A stretch of 64,000 bases of DNA from Linnemannia hyalina. Its lineage: Eukaryota > Mortierellomycota > Mortierellomycetes > Mortierellales > Mortierellaceae. The stretch is taken from contig JAHRHY010000005.1 in assembly GCA_019671135.1 (NCBI GenBank), positions 2,528,001 to 2,592,000 of the forward strand. Reading direction: 5' to 3'. How positions within the stretch are numbered: the first letter of the stretch is position 1; each line of letters starts with the position of its first letter. The notes below the pieces were generated by a model. That model was given only the letters and a program-made list of their open reading frames with translations, was not told the origin of the DNA and made no database searches. This document shows positions 28,601 through 39,814 of the stretch, piece by piece. Made by a program: the position numbers and the translations under genes.

Positions 28601-31051
28601 ACGCCTCATTGTCGTCCGAGAGAATGTCGTCAAAGATGGACGGGTGGCTGTCTGGTATCATGTCCGGCATAGCCAAGACACTGTCGTTTTCACCAACTGC
28701 ATGCTCGCCACTCCAACGATATCCTGATCCTAATTCATAAACGCCGTTGCTGCTGCTCTCAGTATTCTGGAGGAGAGCGTTTGTGACACCACGATGAATA
28801 TCCCTCTGATCCTGTATGTGCTGCTCCTGATGCTGCCGAGACTCTACATGGAGACGCTCGTCCTCGACAATGGGATTCATGCTGGTAGTGCGATTTCTAT
28901 CAAAGCGAAGGCCGAGCTCCTCAAAGGTAGGTATAGGAGGAAGCACCCATGACGACTCGGTACGGGCAGATGACGACGGCAAGGACTCGGATTGAGTGTT
29001 CTGCTGGTGTGATTGTTGAAGGGTAGAGTGACAATCGCCCATACTGGTGTTGCGACCCTGCTGCTGCTGCTGGCTTTGTCCTCCGTGATGGCTGTTTCGG
29101 TTGCGACGAGCGAGGTGAAGCGACGCACTCCTGCTGCTTCTGTTACTGTTGCTGTTGCCTGGACGAGGAAAAAACAAGACAAAGGTGGAGGGAGAGAGAA
29201 CGAAGGGTGAGGAGAAGGCGAGAAGGAGGGCGGTCAAAGGATGTGCCTGCATCGATCCTTTGTGCCACAGTCGGGGTGTATTTTTTTTTCTGATTTTGGT
29301 TTCTTTTTCTTGTGTTCAGGGGTGTAGAAGGGATGGTTACAAAAGAAGGGGTTGAAAAGAGAGAGACAGAGAGAAAGAGAGACAGAGAAAGAGAGACAGA
29401 GAAAGAGAGAGAGAGAAATTTTGTGTATGTACTGTACCTTTGGGATCAGTCCGCCTTTGTGTCACCGAGACTTTGTCGAACGAAGGACTCTCGCTGCTGT
29501 TGTGCTCAAGTCCCCCCGCGGTGAAGGTTGGCGGAGGGGACACTGGAGGAAAAACGGTTGGGAGACGGAGCCCGTCCGTCTGAAGCTGGTCGAGCGACCA
29601 ATGTTTCCGTTCCGTCCGAGTTTTTGTTCTTGTGGTACTTGACTGTGGGCTCCTATTAGATCTCAAATGAGTAACGCAGCAGCAAGAACACATTTGGAAA
29701 GGGAAAAAGGAAGGGAGGGAAGGAAAGGAGGCAGAGAAGAGGTGGCAGAGGGCAAAATGACGTTACAGGGCTAGGATTAGTGAAGGGGTCGAAGGATGTC
29801 TAACTTGGTCCACAAATGCAATCCACTCCACATGCTGCAAGGGCCAAAAAAAAAAAAAAAAAAAAAAAAAAGATGTGGTATGGGATTGAGCCGTAAAAAT
29901 AGGGGGTTTGTGAATGAAGGGATAGCAGGGAGGATGTGAATTTTTAGAGCAATTGAAATGAAAACAACGATAACGCAGGTGTTAACAAGAGATGAGAGAT
30001 GAGAGAGGGATGTAAAGAGTATTCGTGCGAAGTGTGAGGGTAAGACAAAAAAAAAAAAAGGAGAGAGGATGGAGGAACGCGCGAGAGAAAGAGGGAGAGA
30101 GCGAAAGTGAGATGACGATGAGATAATTATGAAAACGAGATGAGGAGAGAAGAACGAGAGAAAGGAGAAAAGACACGGAAGAGAGGGGAGAGAGAAGGGA
30201 GAGTCTCTAATTCATTAAAGTTGCTGGTGTGTACTTTAAAACGGGAGTGGAGAAAGAAAGAGGGCTCCTCCATCCTCTTTACTGCCCATTCGATGCTCGG
30301 TCCAGGCCAGTTTTACTTTCGCCATTTCTCCTTTTTTCTTCTTTTCTTTCATTTCTTCCATTCGTTCATGAGTGGTGGGGTTGGTGTGTTATTAATATAC
30401 GAAGCACATAGACCCTCTGAAAAAAAAACCTGTCTACGTGTGTAAGGCAGACACCAAGATATGCGTAAAATGAACTGCAAGGTCGACTTACGATATTGGA
30501 ATATGTACGTCCTGTTCCTGTTGTTCCTGTTTCTCCTGTTGGTCCTTTTGGTCCTGCCTCTGCTTTTGTGTTAATTTCTGCGTCAATCCTTGTAGATCAT
30601 CAGTAGGCAGTGGTCCTCCTCCCTGTTCTACTGCTTCTTGCGCGACAGGAATAGTATGTGGTTTGAGTAGTGGTGGTGGTGCTAGGAGCGGAAGACTCGA
30701 GAAAGTCTCCTGGAGAATTGGTATAGGTAGGGGGTGTTGTGGTGGAAATGAAGGCAAGTGATGCTGATGATGACGGAGCTGTGGTACGGAGATTGCGAGC
30801 TGCAATACTTCAGCCTCGCTATCTGACGGGGAAATGTCGCCCCGCTGATGTCCATTGACGGAGGACGAGGTTGATTGAGAAGGAGAAGGGAGGCATGAAG
30901 GTGGTTGACCAAGTATCCTTGTCCGTTCGACTTTGATGGGCTGTGCGTCTTGGCTGCAGGGTGCATGCTCGTAATCCTGATCATGGTCTTCAAGTGTTGT
31001 TGAAGAAGAATCCTGCTGAGGGATGTTCGCAGGTTCAAAGAGAGGCGCCAT
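22699..31051 (-). CDS. Large Ras-type guanine-nucleotide exchange factor (RasGEF_N + CDC25 domain)
   Basis: Exons (minus) 31051-30492, 29652-29438, 29158-28073, 27922-27479, 27363-24134, 24026-23937, 23800-23263 and 23141-22699 give about 2201 residues in phase. The first ~600 residues are Ser/Gln/Thr-rich and disordered. RasGEF_N (about 610-735) reads VEKLVEKLTSEIDYTFLTDFFLIYRLF...FVTLRHWLLNYFEFDF. A ~900-residue acidic, Ser-rich linker follows. The catalytic domain (about 1680-2200) has SSELIAQQLCLIEREMLSQV, DRFN, WVTSEIV, RVKVVEKFIRIAHTCYNHSNF, LMLGLQSHNVSRL, GCIPFLGLYLSDLVF and the terminal IKRILTFKTLAGRYPF. It should load GTP onto a Ras/Rap-type GTPase, like Cdc25, Bud5 or Lte1; the substrate is unknown. 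Poly-Gly and Gln/Pro insertions interrupt the catalytic domain. Exons 1-2 are less certain, though phases match. Confidence 0.88.
29336..29420. repeat. (GA)n/(GACA)n simple repeat within RasGEF intron
   Basis: Imperfect GAGAGACAGAGAAA units on the plus strand between RasGEF exons 2 and 3. On the minus (coding) strand this is a pyrimidine tract near the 5' end of the intron. Confidence 0.8.
29846..29871. repeat. Homopolymer A run (about 26)
   Basis: Uninterrupted A on the plus strand (T on the RasGEF coding strand), inside the first RasGEF intron. Confidence 0.9.
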
Positions 31052-34000
31052 TATCGAAAATGGAAGCGATAGTAGCGAGAGAGTGGGAGTTATATTGTAA
31101 AAGTGTTGTCCTCAGTGAAACAAGGCAATGTTGGTGGCAATCTCGCAATTGGTATGCTTGGAGTCCCTACTTGGGGTCGCGTCCTGTTTCAAAAAGCAAA
31201 GGAAGAGGAATTGACGCGTCCAAATCGCGTCGCGTCGTCTTTTTTTAGGACCAATTGATCACTGAGCAAGATATCAACAGCGAATGATGTAGATGCTGAG
31301 CACAGTTCGGTAGAGAGAAAAGGAGAGGAAAGGAAGGGACGTGTTGCTCAGTAAGCTTGGCGAGCGCGGTTTGATGATTGACTCGTGATTCCCCGAAGGG
31401 CGTGATTCAGATTCGCTCTGCTTAGATTGCGCACCTTATTGTTGTGTTTCGAGAATGTAGGACAATGTCAGTTCTTGTGAGCCAGTTGATGACGATGAGT
31501 CCTTTGTGTTCCAACGATTTGACGTTAGTGAGTGATTGCAAAGGCGATGGTCGTTATGAGAACGTCGAAATGAGTTCGATGAGGGCTGAGGAATGAACGA
31601 CAGTGAAGTGAGTGCAAAAAGGCAAAAAGAAGGGAGGAAGAAAAGAAAGAAGGGAAGGAAAATGGGAGGGTGCAGTGTAAGGTCGAGGGGGTGGAGGCAA
31701 CAAGGTAAAAAAAAAAGCCAAGAGTCTACTGGCTGGCTCCGTCCTTGCTTCTTTTTTCGATACAAGTGAGGGAGGGACCGTGGACAGACAAGCTATCCTC
31801 TGTTTTATCCACTCTCTCTACTCTCCTCCTGTTTCTTTTTCCATGATGAGAACATTGGCTGAAAAGGCGCTGTTGCTTTTTAGTTGGATAGTCAGGGAAT
31901 AGGTACGTGAAGACAAGAGAATGCTCTTTGGCGGTTTTGTCGTCTCTCTCATTGGCCCCGATTTTTTTTTTTTTTTTGCTTCTGTTCTGTTGTTGACCCA
32001 CCCCCTAACTCAAAATACAAGGGCGATTTTAACAGAACGACGTTTGGATGTCCATCCAAATGTAATCAGGGAGGCACCAGCGGGAGAAAGAAAGAGAAAG
32101 CTTGATGCACCAGGGAGGGAAGGGGAAGGGAAGGGAGAGACAGAGCAAAGATACATCTCAAGTGGCCTGTCCATACTATGTTGGCTGGAGTTGCATGCAA
32201 CCTGTCTGTTGATAAAATAAATAAAAAAAAAGAAACGGTTTCCAATTCAAGGACGTCCTATGCGCACCCGTAAGTATGGTCTTTCTCCCTCTTTTTTGTA
32301 GTTTCTTATCATGTTGGCCATGGGGATCGGTTGCAGCCACCAGGAATGTAGGAGTAAGAAAGTAGGCAACCACGATTGAGATGACGGCCATTGCATTGTA
32401 TCCGGAACTGGATTTTCCCAGACAGGTAGTTCCAAGATCCCATTCCATCTATCTTTTTTCATGGAGGAAGGATGAACTCAATAGGGAACAGCAAGAGCGA
32501 ATGGCACATTGGATTGGTCAACGAAATGGCTAGGGTACGGAGGTAGGGCCCATGTTTCAAGGGGCAATGAATAAGTCCCCCATGTCCACAGGGGTAATGA
32601 CAAAGGAAGGAGTTCCTTGATACTTGGGCGTACATTATTCTTGATACATAGAATGTGACATGGAGGGGGTTGTGGTGTCGTGCAATAAGTAAAAAAAAAA
32701 AAAGAAGAGACTACCTCCTTTCTTCCTCCTTCGATGGTGTTCAATCTCGTTTTTATCTTGTGCAACCCTTTTGGTGTTGTCCATGGGAGCGTTGATTATT
32801 GGAACAGCAATGTTATCCCGCCAGCCTAGCTACAAAGGTGTCCGAGGACGAAAAGAGGCAACGATCGAAGGAAAGTGAAATCGCTCACTTACTCGTAAGC
32901 CCACACCCGGTATTGAGTTATGGAGTAAGACAAAGAGTGCAAGCACTACAAGAAATCATTAAATGAGAGCAAATGGTCGAGTTAGCCTAGAGCTTAAGTA
33001 TGCCTTGTATACGTCTCAGCACAGTACACTTTGAATGTCGGACTCCAAGTGGTTCCCCTACCACCTCTCAAAGTTCCCCTTTATCATTAGTCCCGCCCGG
33101 TGGCTGGGTGACTGGGTGGCTGGTCTCGAGCATTTGTCATTCATGATAGACTATTGGTATCACCAACAGTAATATGGCGTTTCGAATCGCCGACGGATAT
33201 TACCTTGAGTGTGTATATAAGAGTTTCGTGTACATTATGGCATTGTCGTGTAGATGGTGTGTTTGATGTGTCAGTGGACAGGTTTTTCCTTATTGCAAAC
33301 AGACACGGAGGTTGGACCAGATGGACAATCAACTGACCTGACAATAATATGTGTACGATGGTAAAAAGAGGTACGAGCAAAGCTTCGGCAAATAAAGAAA
33401 AGGAAAAACGTTGAAGGCGTACAGATCGATGAACGTGTTCTAGGGCCGGGTGTTCTTTCTTGGGAAGGGTTCGAGTTCAGGCAAAGTTGCTGTGGGTGTT
33501 GTTGTGCTGCAAGAGTGGAACACAATTGTTTTTTTGTTATTTGGGAGTGCGGGAAATTTCATTTCAGCATTCATCGACCGTTTGGATGAGCAATGAGGGA
33601 CAGTTACTACAGCTACAGTAGATACAGTAGACTGTTAAACAGCATTAAACAGCAAGGCAATAAGATGAGATGACTGGGTATGTTGAATCTGATATGTCCG
33701 TGTGTCGGTGATCGAAACCGGACACTCTTCAGTGTTCAATGGACTGAAACGCTTATTATTATTATTTTATTTTTCTCCGCCACCAGCCTTTTTGTGCTTC
33801 TTTTTCCTTTTCCTTTACCTTTTTTTTTTTTTTTTTTTTTTTTTTTCTTTCTTTCCTTTCTCCTCATCCCTTCTTCTCCTTCACTTCATCCGTCTCCTCC
33901 TTCTCCTTCTCCTCCGCATCACGACCACGCTATTCTCCTTCCCTTATTTCTTTCTTAATTGTCCTTGTCTCCCTCCTCTGTCGACAAACACAGCCTATCT

Positions 34001-34115
34001 CAGTGGCAGCAGGAGCAAAAAAAACAAGCACTCCTCTCTCCCTCCCCTCTTCATCGACCCTTACCTTATTTTCCTTTGGCCGCCAACTCATCAAAGTCGT
34101 TGCTGTTCCTACATA
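31052..34115. promoter_or_regulatory. Divergent intergenic region between RasGEF and NADPH oxidase
   Basis: About 3.1 kb. Plus-strand purine-rich sequence (31600-31700, 32090-32140) sits on the RasGEF side, and pyrimidine-rich sequence (33770-33960, with 27 consecutive T at 33820-33846) just before the oxidase, matching the polarity seen elsewhere. Cryptic repeats of ACAGTAGAC/TTAAACAGCA type occur at 33610-33660. One small secreted-looking open frame is listed separately; otherwise no gene is supported. Confidence 0.45.
32176..32391 (-). CDS. Possible small secreted-peptide reading frame (weak)
   Basis: A 71-codon frame starting MAVISIVVAYFLTPTFLVAA looks like a signal peptide with an alanine-rich cleavage region, followed by a charged segment containing KKLQKRG, a Kex2-like dibasic site. 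I recognise no family. No promoter or splice evidence supports it, and a hydrophobic run of this size can arise by chance. Its tail (FLFFYLFYQQ) reads like noncoding T-rich DNA. Confidence 0.15.
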   Translation of the reverse strand: MAVISIVVAYFLTPTFLVAATDPHGQHDKKLQKRGRKTILTGAHRTSLNWKPFLFFYLFYQQTGCMQLQPT

Positions 34116-36788
34116 ATGGACTACCGCAACAATAACGGCAGTAGCCGCAACGGAGGCCCTGCTATGGGCGCCTCCTCCGGACACGACTACCAGTCCTCCT
34201 ACGACCCGACCCAAGCCAACACCCTCGCCAACAGACGCACCTCTGTCGACCACCAGGCCCACATCACCAAACAACGACCCATCACCGCCTACTCATCCCT
34301 CATCCCTCCCCCTTCTCCTACTTACTTCCGTCTCCAGGAGATGGGCGCACGCACAAGTACCTACGGTGCACCCGGAGGAGGTGCAGGAAGCGCTGGAGGA
34401 CCACGGGCACCACCACGAGGCGAGCTGGACCATCTCCGTCCTCTTGAGAATGGCAATGGAGCAGCAGCAGCGGTTGTGGAGGAGAACATCTCGTGGTACC
34501 AAAGGCTCAACATCTGGATGATCAACGAAGGTATACTTTCCCTCCTCCCCCTCTCTCTTTTCACTCTCCTTTCTCTCTTCCGCTTTCTTTCTCTCTCTTT
34601 TCTTATTTGGAGTTGGCCCTTTCGCTCACTCCGAGAGGGAGAAGGGCGAGCGTACAGGACAGTACATCATGCTATTTTTACCTTTTTCTTTTTTTTTATT
34701 GTTTCCAGATGCTGGGAAGTGGAACCGACAGACAAACAAAACGGACACACGGATGGACGGACTGGACGCAGAAAGGGGCAGACAGTGGGTACTACCCCAC
34801 ACCTACATCGATGCAATGACAACACAACACACTCTGCATACACGCATACATGGCCCACATGGAAATAGAAGCACAGGAAAAAAGGATGAACCGGATAGAC
34901 CAATTGTGTCAGGACCAGGAACAACGAGGATCGACGTGCAGGAAGCACTAGCGCCACGATCATCATTACTCCCTCTTCACTGTGTTCATTTCATACACCC
35001 ATCGAAGGACACAGTTAGGCGGAGAAAGGATGCGCCAGGATAGACACTAAAAAAAGGGGGACAAACGTACAACAACGGCCAACTCGTCCAGTCGAACCAT
35101 ACATACAGGCTGACTGTTTTTGCTCCTGTCTCCTTGCTCTCTACTCTCAACTCGACTCAACTCAATAGGAAACAGAGTCATCTTCTTTGGACTATGGATT
35201 ATGGTCCACATCGGACTCTTTGGACTCGCATTCTTCAACTTCTTCTATTCGGACAACTTTGTCACCTCGCGTGCAATCGTCGGCGTCACCCTCCCAATCG
35301 CTCGTGGATCTGCTTTGGTGCTCCATGTCGACGCTGGTGTCATCCTCCTCCCTGTCTGCAGGACCCTCATCTCTTGGCTTCGTTCCACCCCCCTCAACCG
35401 TATCGTGCCTTTCGACAAGGCCGTCACCTTCCACAAGGCCATCGCCTGGAGTATCGTCTTCTTCTCCTTCCTCCACACCTTCGCCCATTACCGCAACTTT
35501 TACCTGCTCTCCAAGGCAGCACCCGAAAAGTACAACTTTTGGCACCTAATGTTCGTCTCCGGACCAGGATGGACCGGTCACATCATGCTCATCGTTCTCG
35601 TCGTCATAGTCGCCACTGCCCTCCCCTCTGTCCGCACGAAGAAGTTTGAGACCTTTTGGTACTGGCACCATCTCTTCCTGGTCTTCTTCTTCTTCTTCTC
35701 CTTCCACGGAGCATTCTGTCTCCTCACCCCCGACCGCCCTCCTTACTGCAAGGATATCTCTGCTTTCTGGAAGTACTGGGTCGCCAGTGGCTTTATTTAC
35801 CTGCTGGAGCGTATCGCTCGTGAATGGCGCGCTAAGCAAAAAACTGTCATCTCCAGAGTCATCCTCCACCCTTCCAAGGTCGTTGAGATCCAGATTAAGA
35901 AGGAGGACTGCCGCGCTCTGGCTGGACAGTACATCTTTCTCTGCTGCCCCGAGGTCTCGCTCTGGCAATGGCATCCTTTTACACTTACCAGCGCACCCGA
36001 GGAAGACTACATCAGTGTCCACGTGCGTGTCGTCGGAGACTTTACCAAGGAGCTATCCAAAAAACTCGGATGTGACGCTGAGGGTGTCGGAGAGTGGGAG
36101 GAGAGTTTGGGCGATCGCAATGGATTGGTGACAGTTTTGCCCAGGATCATGATTGACGGACCCTTCGGAGCTGCCTCGGAGGATGTCTTCAAGTACGAGG
36201 TGACGGTGTTGGTCGGAGCCGGTATCGGAGTGACACCCTTCGCCAGTGTTTTGAAGAGTATCTGGTACAGAGTCAACTACCCCACCAAGGCCACCAAACT
36301 GCACAAGGTCTACTTCTTCTGGATTTGCAGAGATAAGGAGTCCTTCGAATGGTTCCAGTCGCTTCTGTTGGCCCTCGAGTCCCAGGATTTGAACCAGTTC
36401 ATTGAGATTCACACTTTCTTGACTGGTCGTCTGAGGCACTCGGAGGTCGGTAACTTGATGATCAACGAGGACAGCGCCTTTGCCGATACCGTGACAGGAT
36501 TGCGCGCCAGGACGTGTTTCGGACGCCCTAACCTTGATATGGAATTTGACCGCATCAGGAACAACCACCCCGACACTGATATCGGCGTCTTCTTCTGTGG
36601 ACCCAAGCGCATGGGCAAGCAGTTGCATTCATGCTGTACAAAGTTCAGTGGTTCCGGCACCTCCTTCTTCTGGCACAAAGGTACCTTCTATTCCTTGTAT
36701 CTATGCCTGTTTTGTTGTTCAAATCCCTTTACCTCAATGCTAGGCAAACACTAACGAAATCTCTCTTTATTCCGTAGAGAACTTCTAA
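34116..36788 (+). CDS. noxA: NADPH oxidase catalytic subunit (NoxA / gp91phox family)
   Basis: Exons 34116-34530, 35169-36680 and a terminal 11-base exon 36778-36788 give about 645 residues; the junctions restore GNRVIFFG and the conserved terminal KENF. Six membrane helices include paired haem histidines: FHKAIAWSIVFFSFLHTFAHYRN and WYWHHLFLVFFFFFSFHG. The FAD-binding signature is HPFTLTSAPEE. NADPH-binding motifs are GAGIGVTPFASVLKS, WICRDKESFEWF and FFCGPKRMGKQL. It transfers electrons from cytosolic NADPH across the membrane to O2, producing superoxide used in fungal differentiation and hyphal growth. A Gly/Ser/Pro-rich N-terminal extension of about 120 residues precedes the usual start; I see no EF-hands, so it is not NoxC/Nox5 type. 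Intron 1 is long (638 bases). Confidence 0.96.
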
Positions 36789-37324
36789 GTGCTCATTGGT
36801 CGCAGGAACGATGTTTGTACAGGCTTATTTTTGCGTGTCATTTTTCAACCATATATCCTTTTGATTTGCATTCAACATCCACGACAACAAATAAAAGCAT
36901 TGTTTACCGCAAAGAGGCATATCCTAGGGGGTGGGTGATACTTGCATTGGACAAAGTTAGATGCTACATATTGGTTAAGTGTAGACGGACTACAATGTCC
37001 TTTTTCATTTCTCCTATGTAAAAGTGGCAATCGCTTTGCTTCCTTTTGTCACGTCTTCCACCAACGAGTATTGGCCAACATGCAACACCGACGGATCCTT
37101 GACCATCGGTCTCCTCCCAGAAAGGGTCGATTACGACTGGGAGACAGCAAACAACCCTTTTCTTCAAAGTCACCAAAAGAAAATATTAACCCCTTTTTGT
37201 ATCAAGTCTGGACATCTTCCTGCATGCTCCGTTTTTAAATGTCGAAAAGGAGTCTTCTCTTGCATTTTTTCTTTCATCTTTTTTTTTGCACTTGTCCTTC
37301 ACATATGCACGCTCTCTAATCAAC
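36789..37324. other. Intergenic between NADPH oxidase and calreticulin pseudogene
   Basis: 536 bases, mixed composition, with the oxidase 3' UTR and remnants of the pseudogene promoter. No gene seen. Confidence 0.5.
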
Positions 37325-38700
37325 ATGAAGTCAACATTTTGCTTGCGTCGTTGTCATCGCCACGGTAGTCTCTGCAGCCGGCCAGATCTTTTTTGAAGAA
37401 ACATTCTCCGACAGCAACTGGCAGGATGTAAGCCGAACCCTCAGGCCCATAGCGAAAAAAGACTGAAAAAAAGCTACCGACAAGCACGCGAGAACGATCA
37501 TTAGCCTGAAACATATTGTTCATACGACAATGATAGATACGGACAACATCGTCGACAAAGGGCGATTTGGGATTGTTCACCTTGTCATCAGGCACCTTCT
37601 ACGCCAACAAGTACTTCAAACCTCCCAGGGCGCACGCTACTATTCCATCTCGGCACCATTGACCTCCGTCGTCGACAACTCCAAAGATGACTTGATTGTC
37701 CAATACACCGCCAAACAGGAAGTCAACCAAGAATGTGGCGGATCCTACCTCAGGTTACTCCCGGAGGGGTTTGATGCCAAGACTTTCAACGGTGATAGCG
37801 AGTACGCGATCATGTTTGGACCGGATGTCTGTGGGGCCCAGAACCGGATCCATGTGATTTTCCATCATGAGGGGAAGAATTATTTGACAAAGAAGGAGTT
37901 CCCGGTACACAAGGATACTAAGACTCATCTCTACCGTTTGACTGTTCACCCGTACCAGAAGTATTCTTTGTTGATTGATGGGGAGACCAAAGCGGACCAT
38001 GTCCCGTTGGAAGAACATTGGGATGTCTATGCGCCCCGGACGACCGCCGACCTGAACGACAAGAAGCCGATAGATTGGTGGAAGAAGGATATATCGTGGA
38101 CGAGTCCCACAAGAAACCCGAGAACTATGACCAGATCCTACAGACGATCCCCGACCCGGAAGCCAAGCAACCCAAAGAATGGCACGACGGCGAATGGGAG
38201 GTCCCCGAGATCGACAACCCAGATTTCGAGGCATGGGAGCCCAAGATGATGACCAACCTTGCCAACAAGGGGGAATGGAAACCGGTTGATATTCCCAACC
38301 TCGATTTCCAGGAGCATCCGAGTCTGGCGCATTATCGGATTGGCCGGGTTGGGTTGGATCTGTGGCAGGTGAATAGTGGATCGATTTTTGATGATATTGT
38401 GGTGAAGACGGATAAGGAGGTGGCGGATAGATACTTAGGAAGAACTTTGTGGTGAAGACGTTGGTGGCAGAGTTGGAGGCCAAGGCTGCGAAGGAGAAGG
38501 AGGCGAAGGAGGCGAAGGAGAAGGAAGCCAAGGAGAAAGAGGAGAAGGTGAAGGCGGAGGCAGAGACCAAGGTTGCAGAGGAGACCAAGAAGGCGGAAAG
38601 CGGCGAGCTCAAGGAGAAGAAGGTGGTGACGGGTGGATCCGATGAACTGGATGAGCTTGATGAGGAGCAACATGATCAGAACCGCCACGACGAGTTGTGG
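37325..38700 (+). pseudogene. Calreticulin pseudogene, multiple frameshifts and lost stop after HDEL
   Basis: Calreticulin is an ER luminal lectin chaperone. The copy is recognisable from signal peptide to retention signal but broken. ATG at 37325 is one base out of frame with VVIATVVSAAGQIFFEETFSDSNW (37350 on). A plausible intron follows (37428-37536). KGDLGLFTLSSGTFYANK then shifts near 37610 into LQTSQGARYYSISA...CGGSYLRLLPEG...GDSEYAIMFGPDVCG...IHVIFHHEGKNY. A shift near 38083 separates NDKKPIDW from EEGYIVDESHKKPENYDQI...IPDPEAKQPKEWHDGEWE. Another near 38452 separates GLDLWQVNSGSIFDDI...GRTLW from the charged tail KTLVAELEAKAAKEKEAKE. HDEL (38686-38697) is followed by TGG instead of a stop, adding WPLVLFL. 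Five lesions in one gene, with neighbours intact, point to true decay. Confidence 0.88.
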
Positions 38701-38721
38701 CCTTTAGTACTTTTTTTGTAG

Positions 38722-39526
38722 ATTGAGAAATGTGAATGTTGTGTTGTCTGTTGGGTGCGAACATTTGTGATAGGGTCTTTCCACCAAACCTTGTTGGTTT
38801 CAGATTGATCGTGTTGATCAGTTTATCATGGCCATGAAGTATTTGCGTCGTATGAAAGGTTGTCGGTAGTATTGTCAGTGAAGGCCTGGGGTTTATGTGC
38901 ACTCGTTACTTGTTAGAATATACGACTGTCAACGATCGTTATCTCGGTCACTTTTGCTTCTCGCTGTTTTTAAGCAAGTCAGCAGCATATGCAACCTTTA
39001 TCTTCTTCCTTTCTTTTCTACTCGTGTAACAACAACAAGGCGCACCAACCTCAAAAGACTGAACGCGAGGCGGCGTGATGCTATCGCCGTTCGACCGGCG
39101 TGCCTGAACTATGCCAGAAAGTTTGGTCCGTTTCTTTTTCTCATTTTCTCACACACTTGGACACTTTTCCCTTTTTTCTGCCGCGTTTTTTTGATTTCTT
39201 CATCTCCAACAGATCCGTTTTTGGAATCCTCATCGCTCTTCTTCGTCCTACTCGGTGTTCAGTGCATTACCCATTGCATTCTTCTGGGTCCATCCTCTCG
39301 GAATCAGTTCCAAGCACAACACCTCAGTCTCATTGAAGGCCCACACCACCACCAACAACAACCCCAAAAACAGAAACAGCAGATACGACAAACAGCTGCT
39401 CCTCTCTCCCATTTTCCTCAAGACAGTCTACAGTACTCTGGCAGCAATCCCAGAACTACGGTACCGCCAACATCCGAACCAACGCCAAAAAAAAATCACC
39501 ACCCCCCTTTTTTTGCTCTATATTGT
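38722..39526 (+). promoter_or_regulatory. Upstream region of NLR copy 1, partly duplicated upstream of copy 2
   Basis: No coding support. The stretch from about 39220 to 39330 (CATCGCTCTTC...CTTCTGGG-CCATCCTCT-GAATC) resembles 47920-47980 upstream of copy 2, so the duplicated unit included the promoter. Long open frames here are compositional. Confidence 0.5.
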
Positions 39527-39804
39527 GTAAGTACCCTGCAACTGTGTGGTCTTTCTCTCGAGGTGGTGGTCAGTACACGCATCAGAAGGCAGGAAACATA
39601 ACTTTATTTCTTATTATTATTTCTTTCTCACAGCTGTCCTCGTTCCCCTTCGATACCCATCGACCTCGTCGACCACACTCAAAGAACATACTCAAAACAA
39701 AAAGGTATACATGGTGCGTTATCCATCAGCGTCCTCATTTCTCGCTCCAGTTTGGAAACGATGTAGTATCTCATAGTATTATTTTCTCATATCCAATCTA
39801 TTAG
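39527..39804 (+). other. Probable 5'-UTR intron of NLR copy 1
   Basis: A GTAAGT donor preceded by TATTGT and a TTAG acceptor 14 bases before the ATG at 39815... the spacing and both junction contexts are mirrored upstream of the paralogue (48579-48861). Conservation of both ends supports a real leader intron; no transcript evidence. Confidence 0.45.
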
Positions 39805-39814
39805 TACTGTCACA

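Noticed and set aside
33702..34115. In-frame extension upstream of the Nox ATG
   Set aside because: It translates a T/C homopolymer region (27 consecutive T) and lacks an upstream ATG with reasonable context; the ATG at 34116 fits.
38897..39601. Open frame of 234 codons upstream of NLR copy 1
   Set aside because: It lies in promoter/leader sequence, runs across a probable 5'-UTR donor, shows no family signal, and the equivalent region of copy 2 is not open in that frame.
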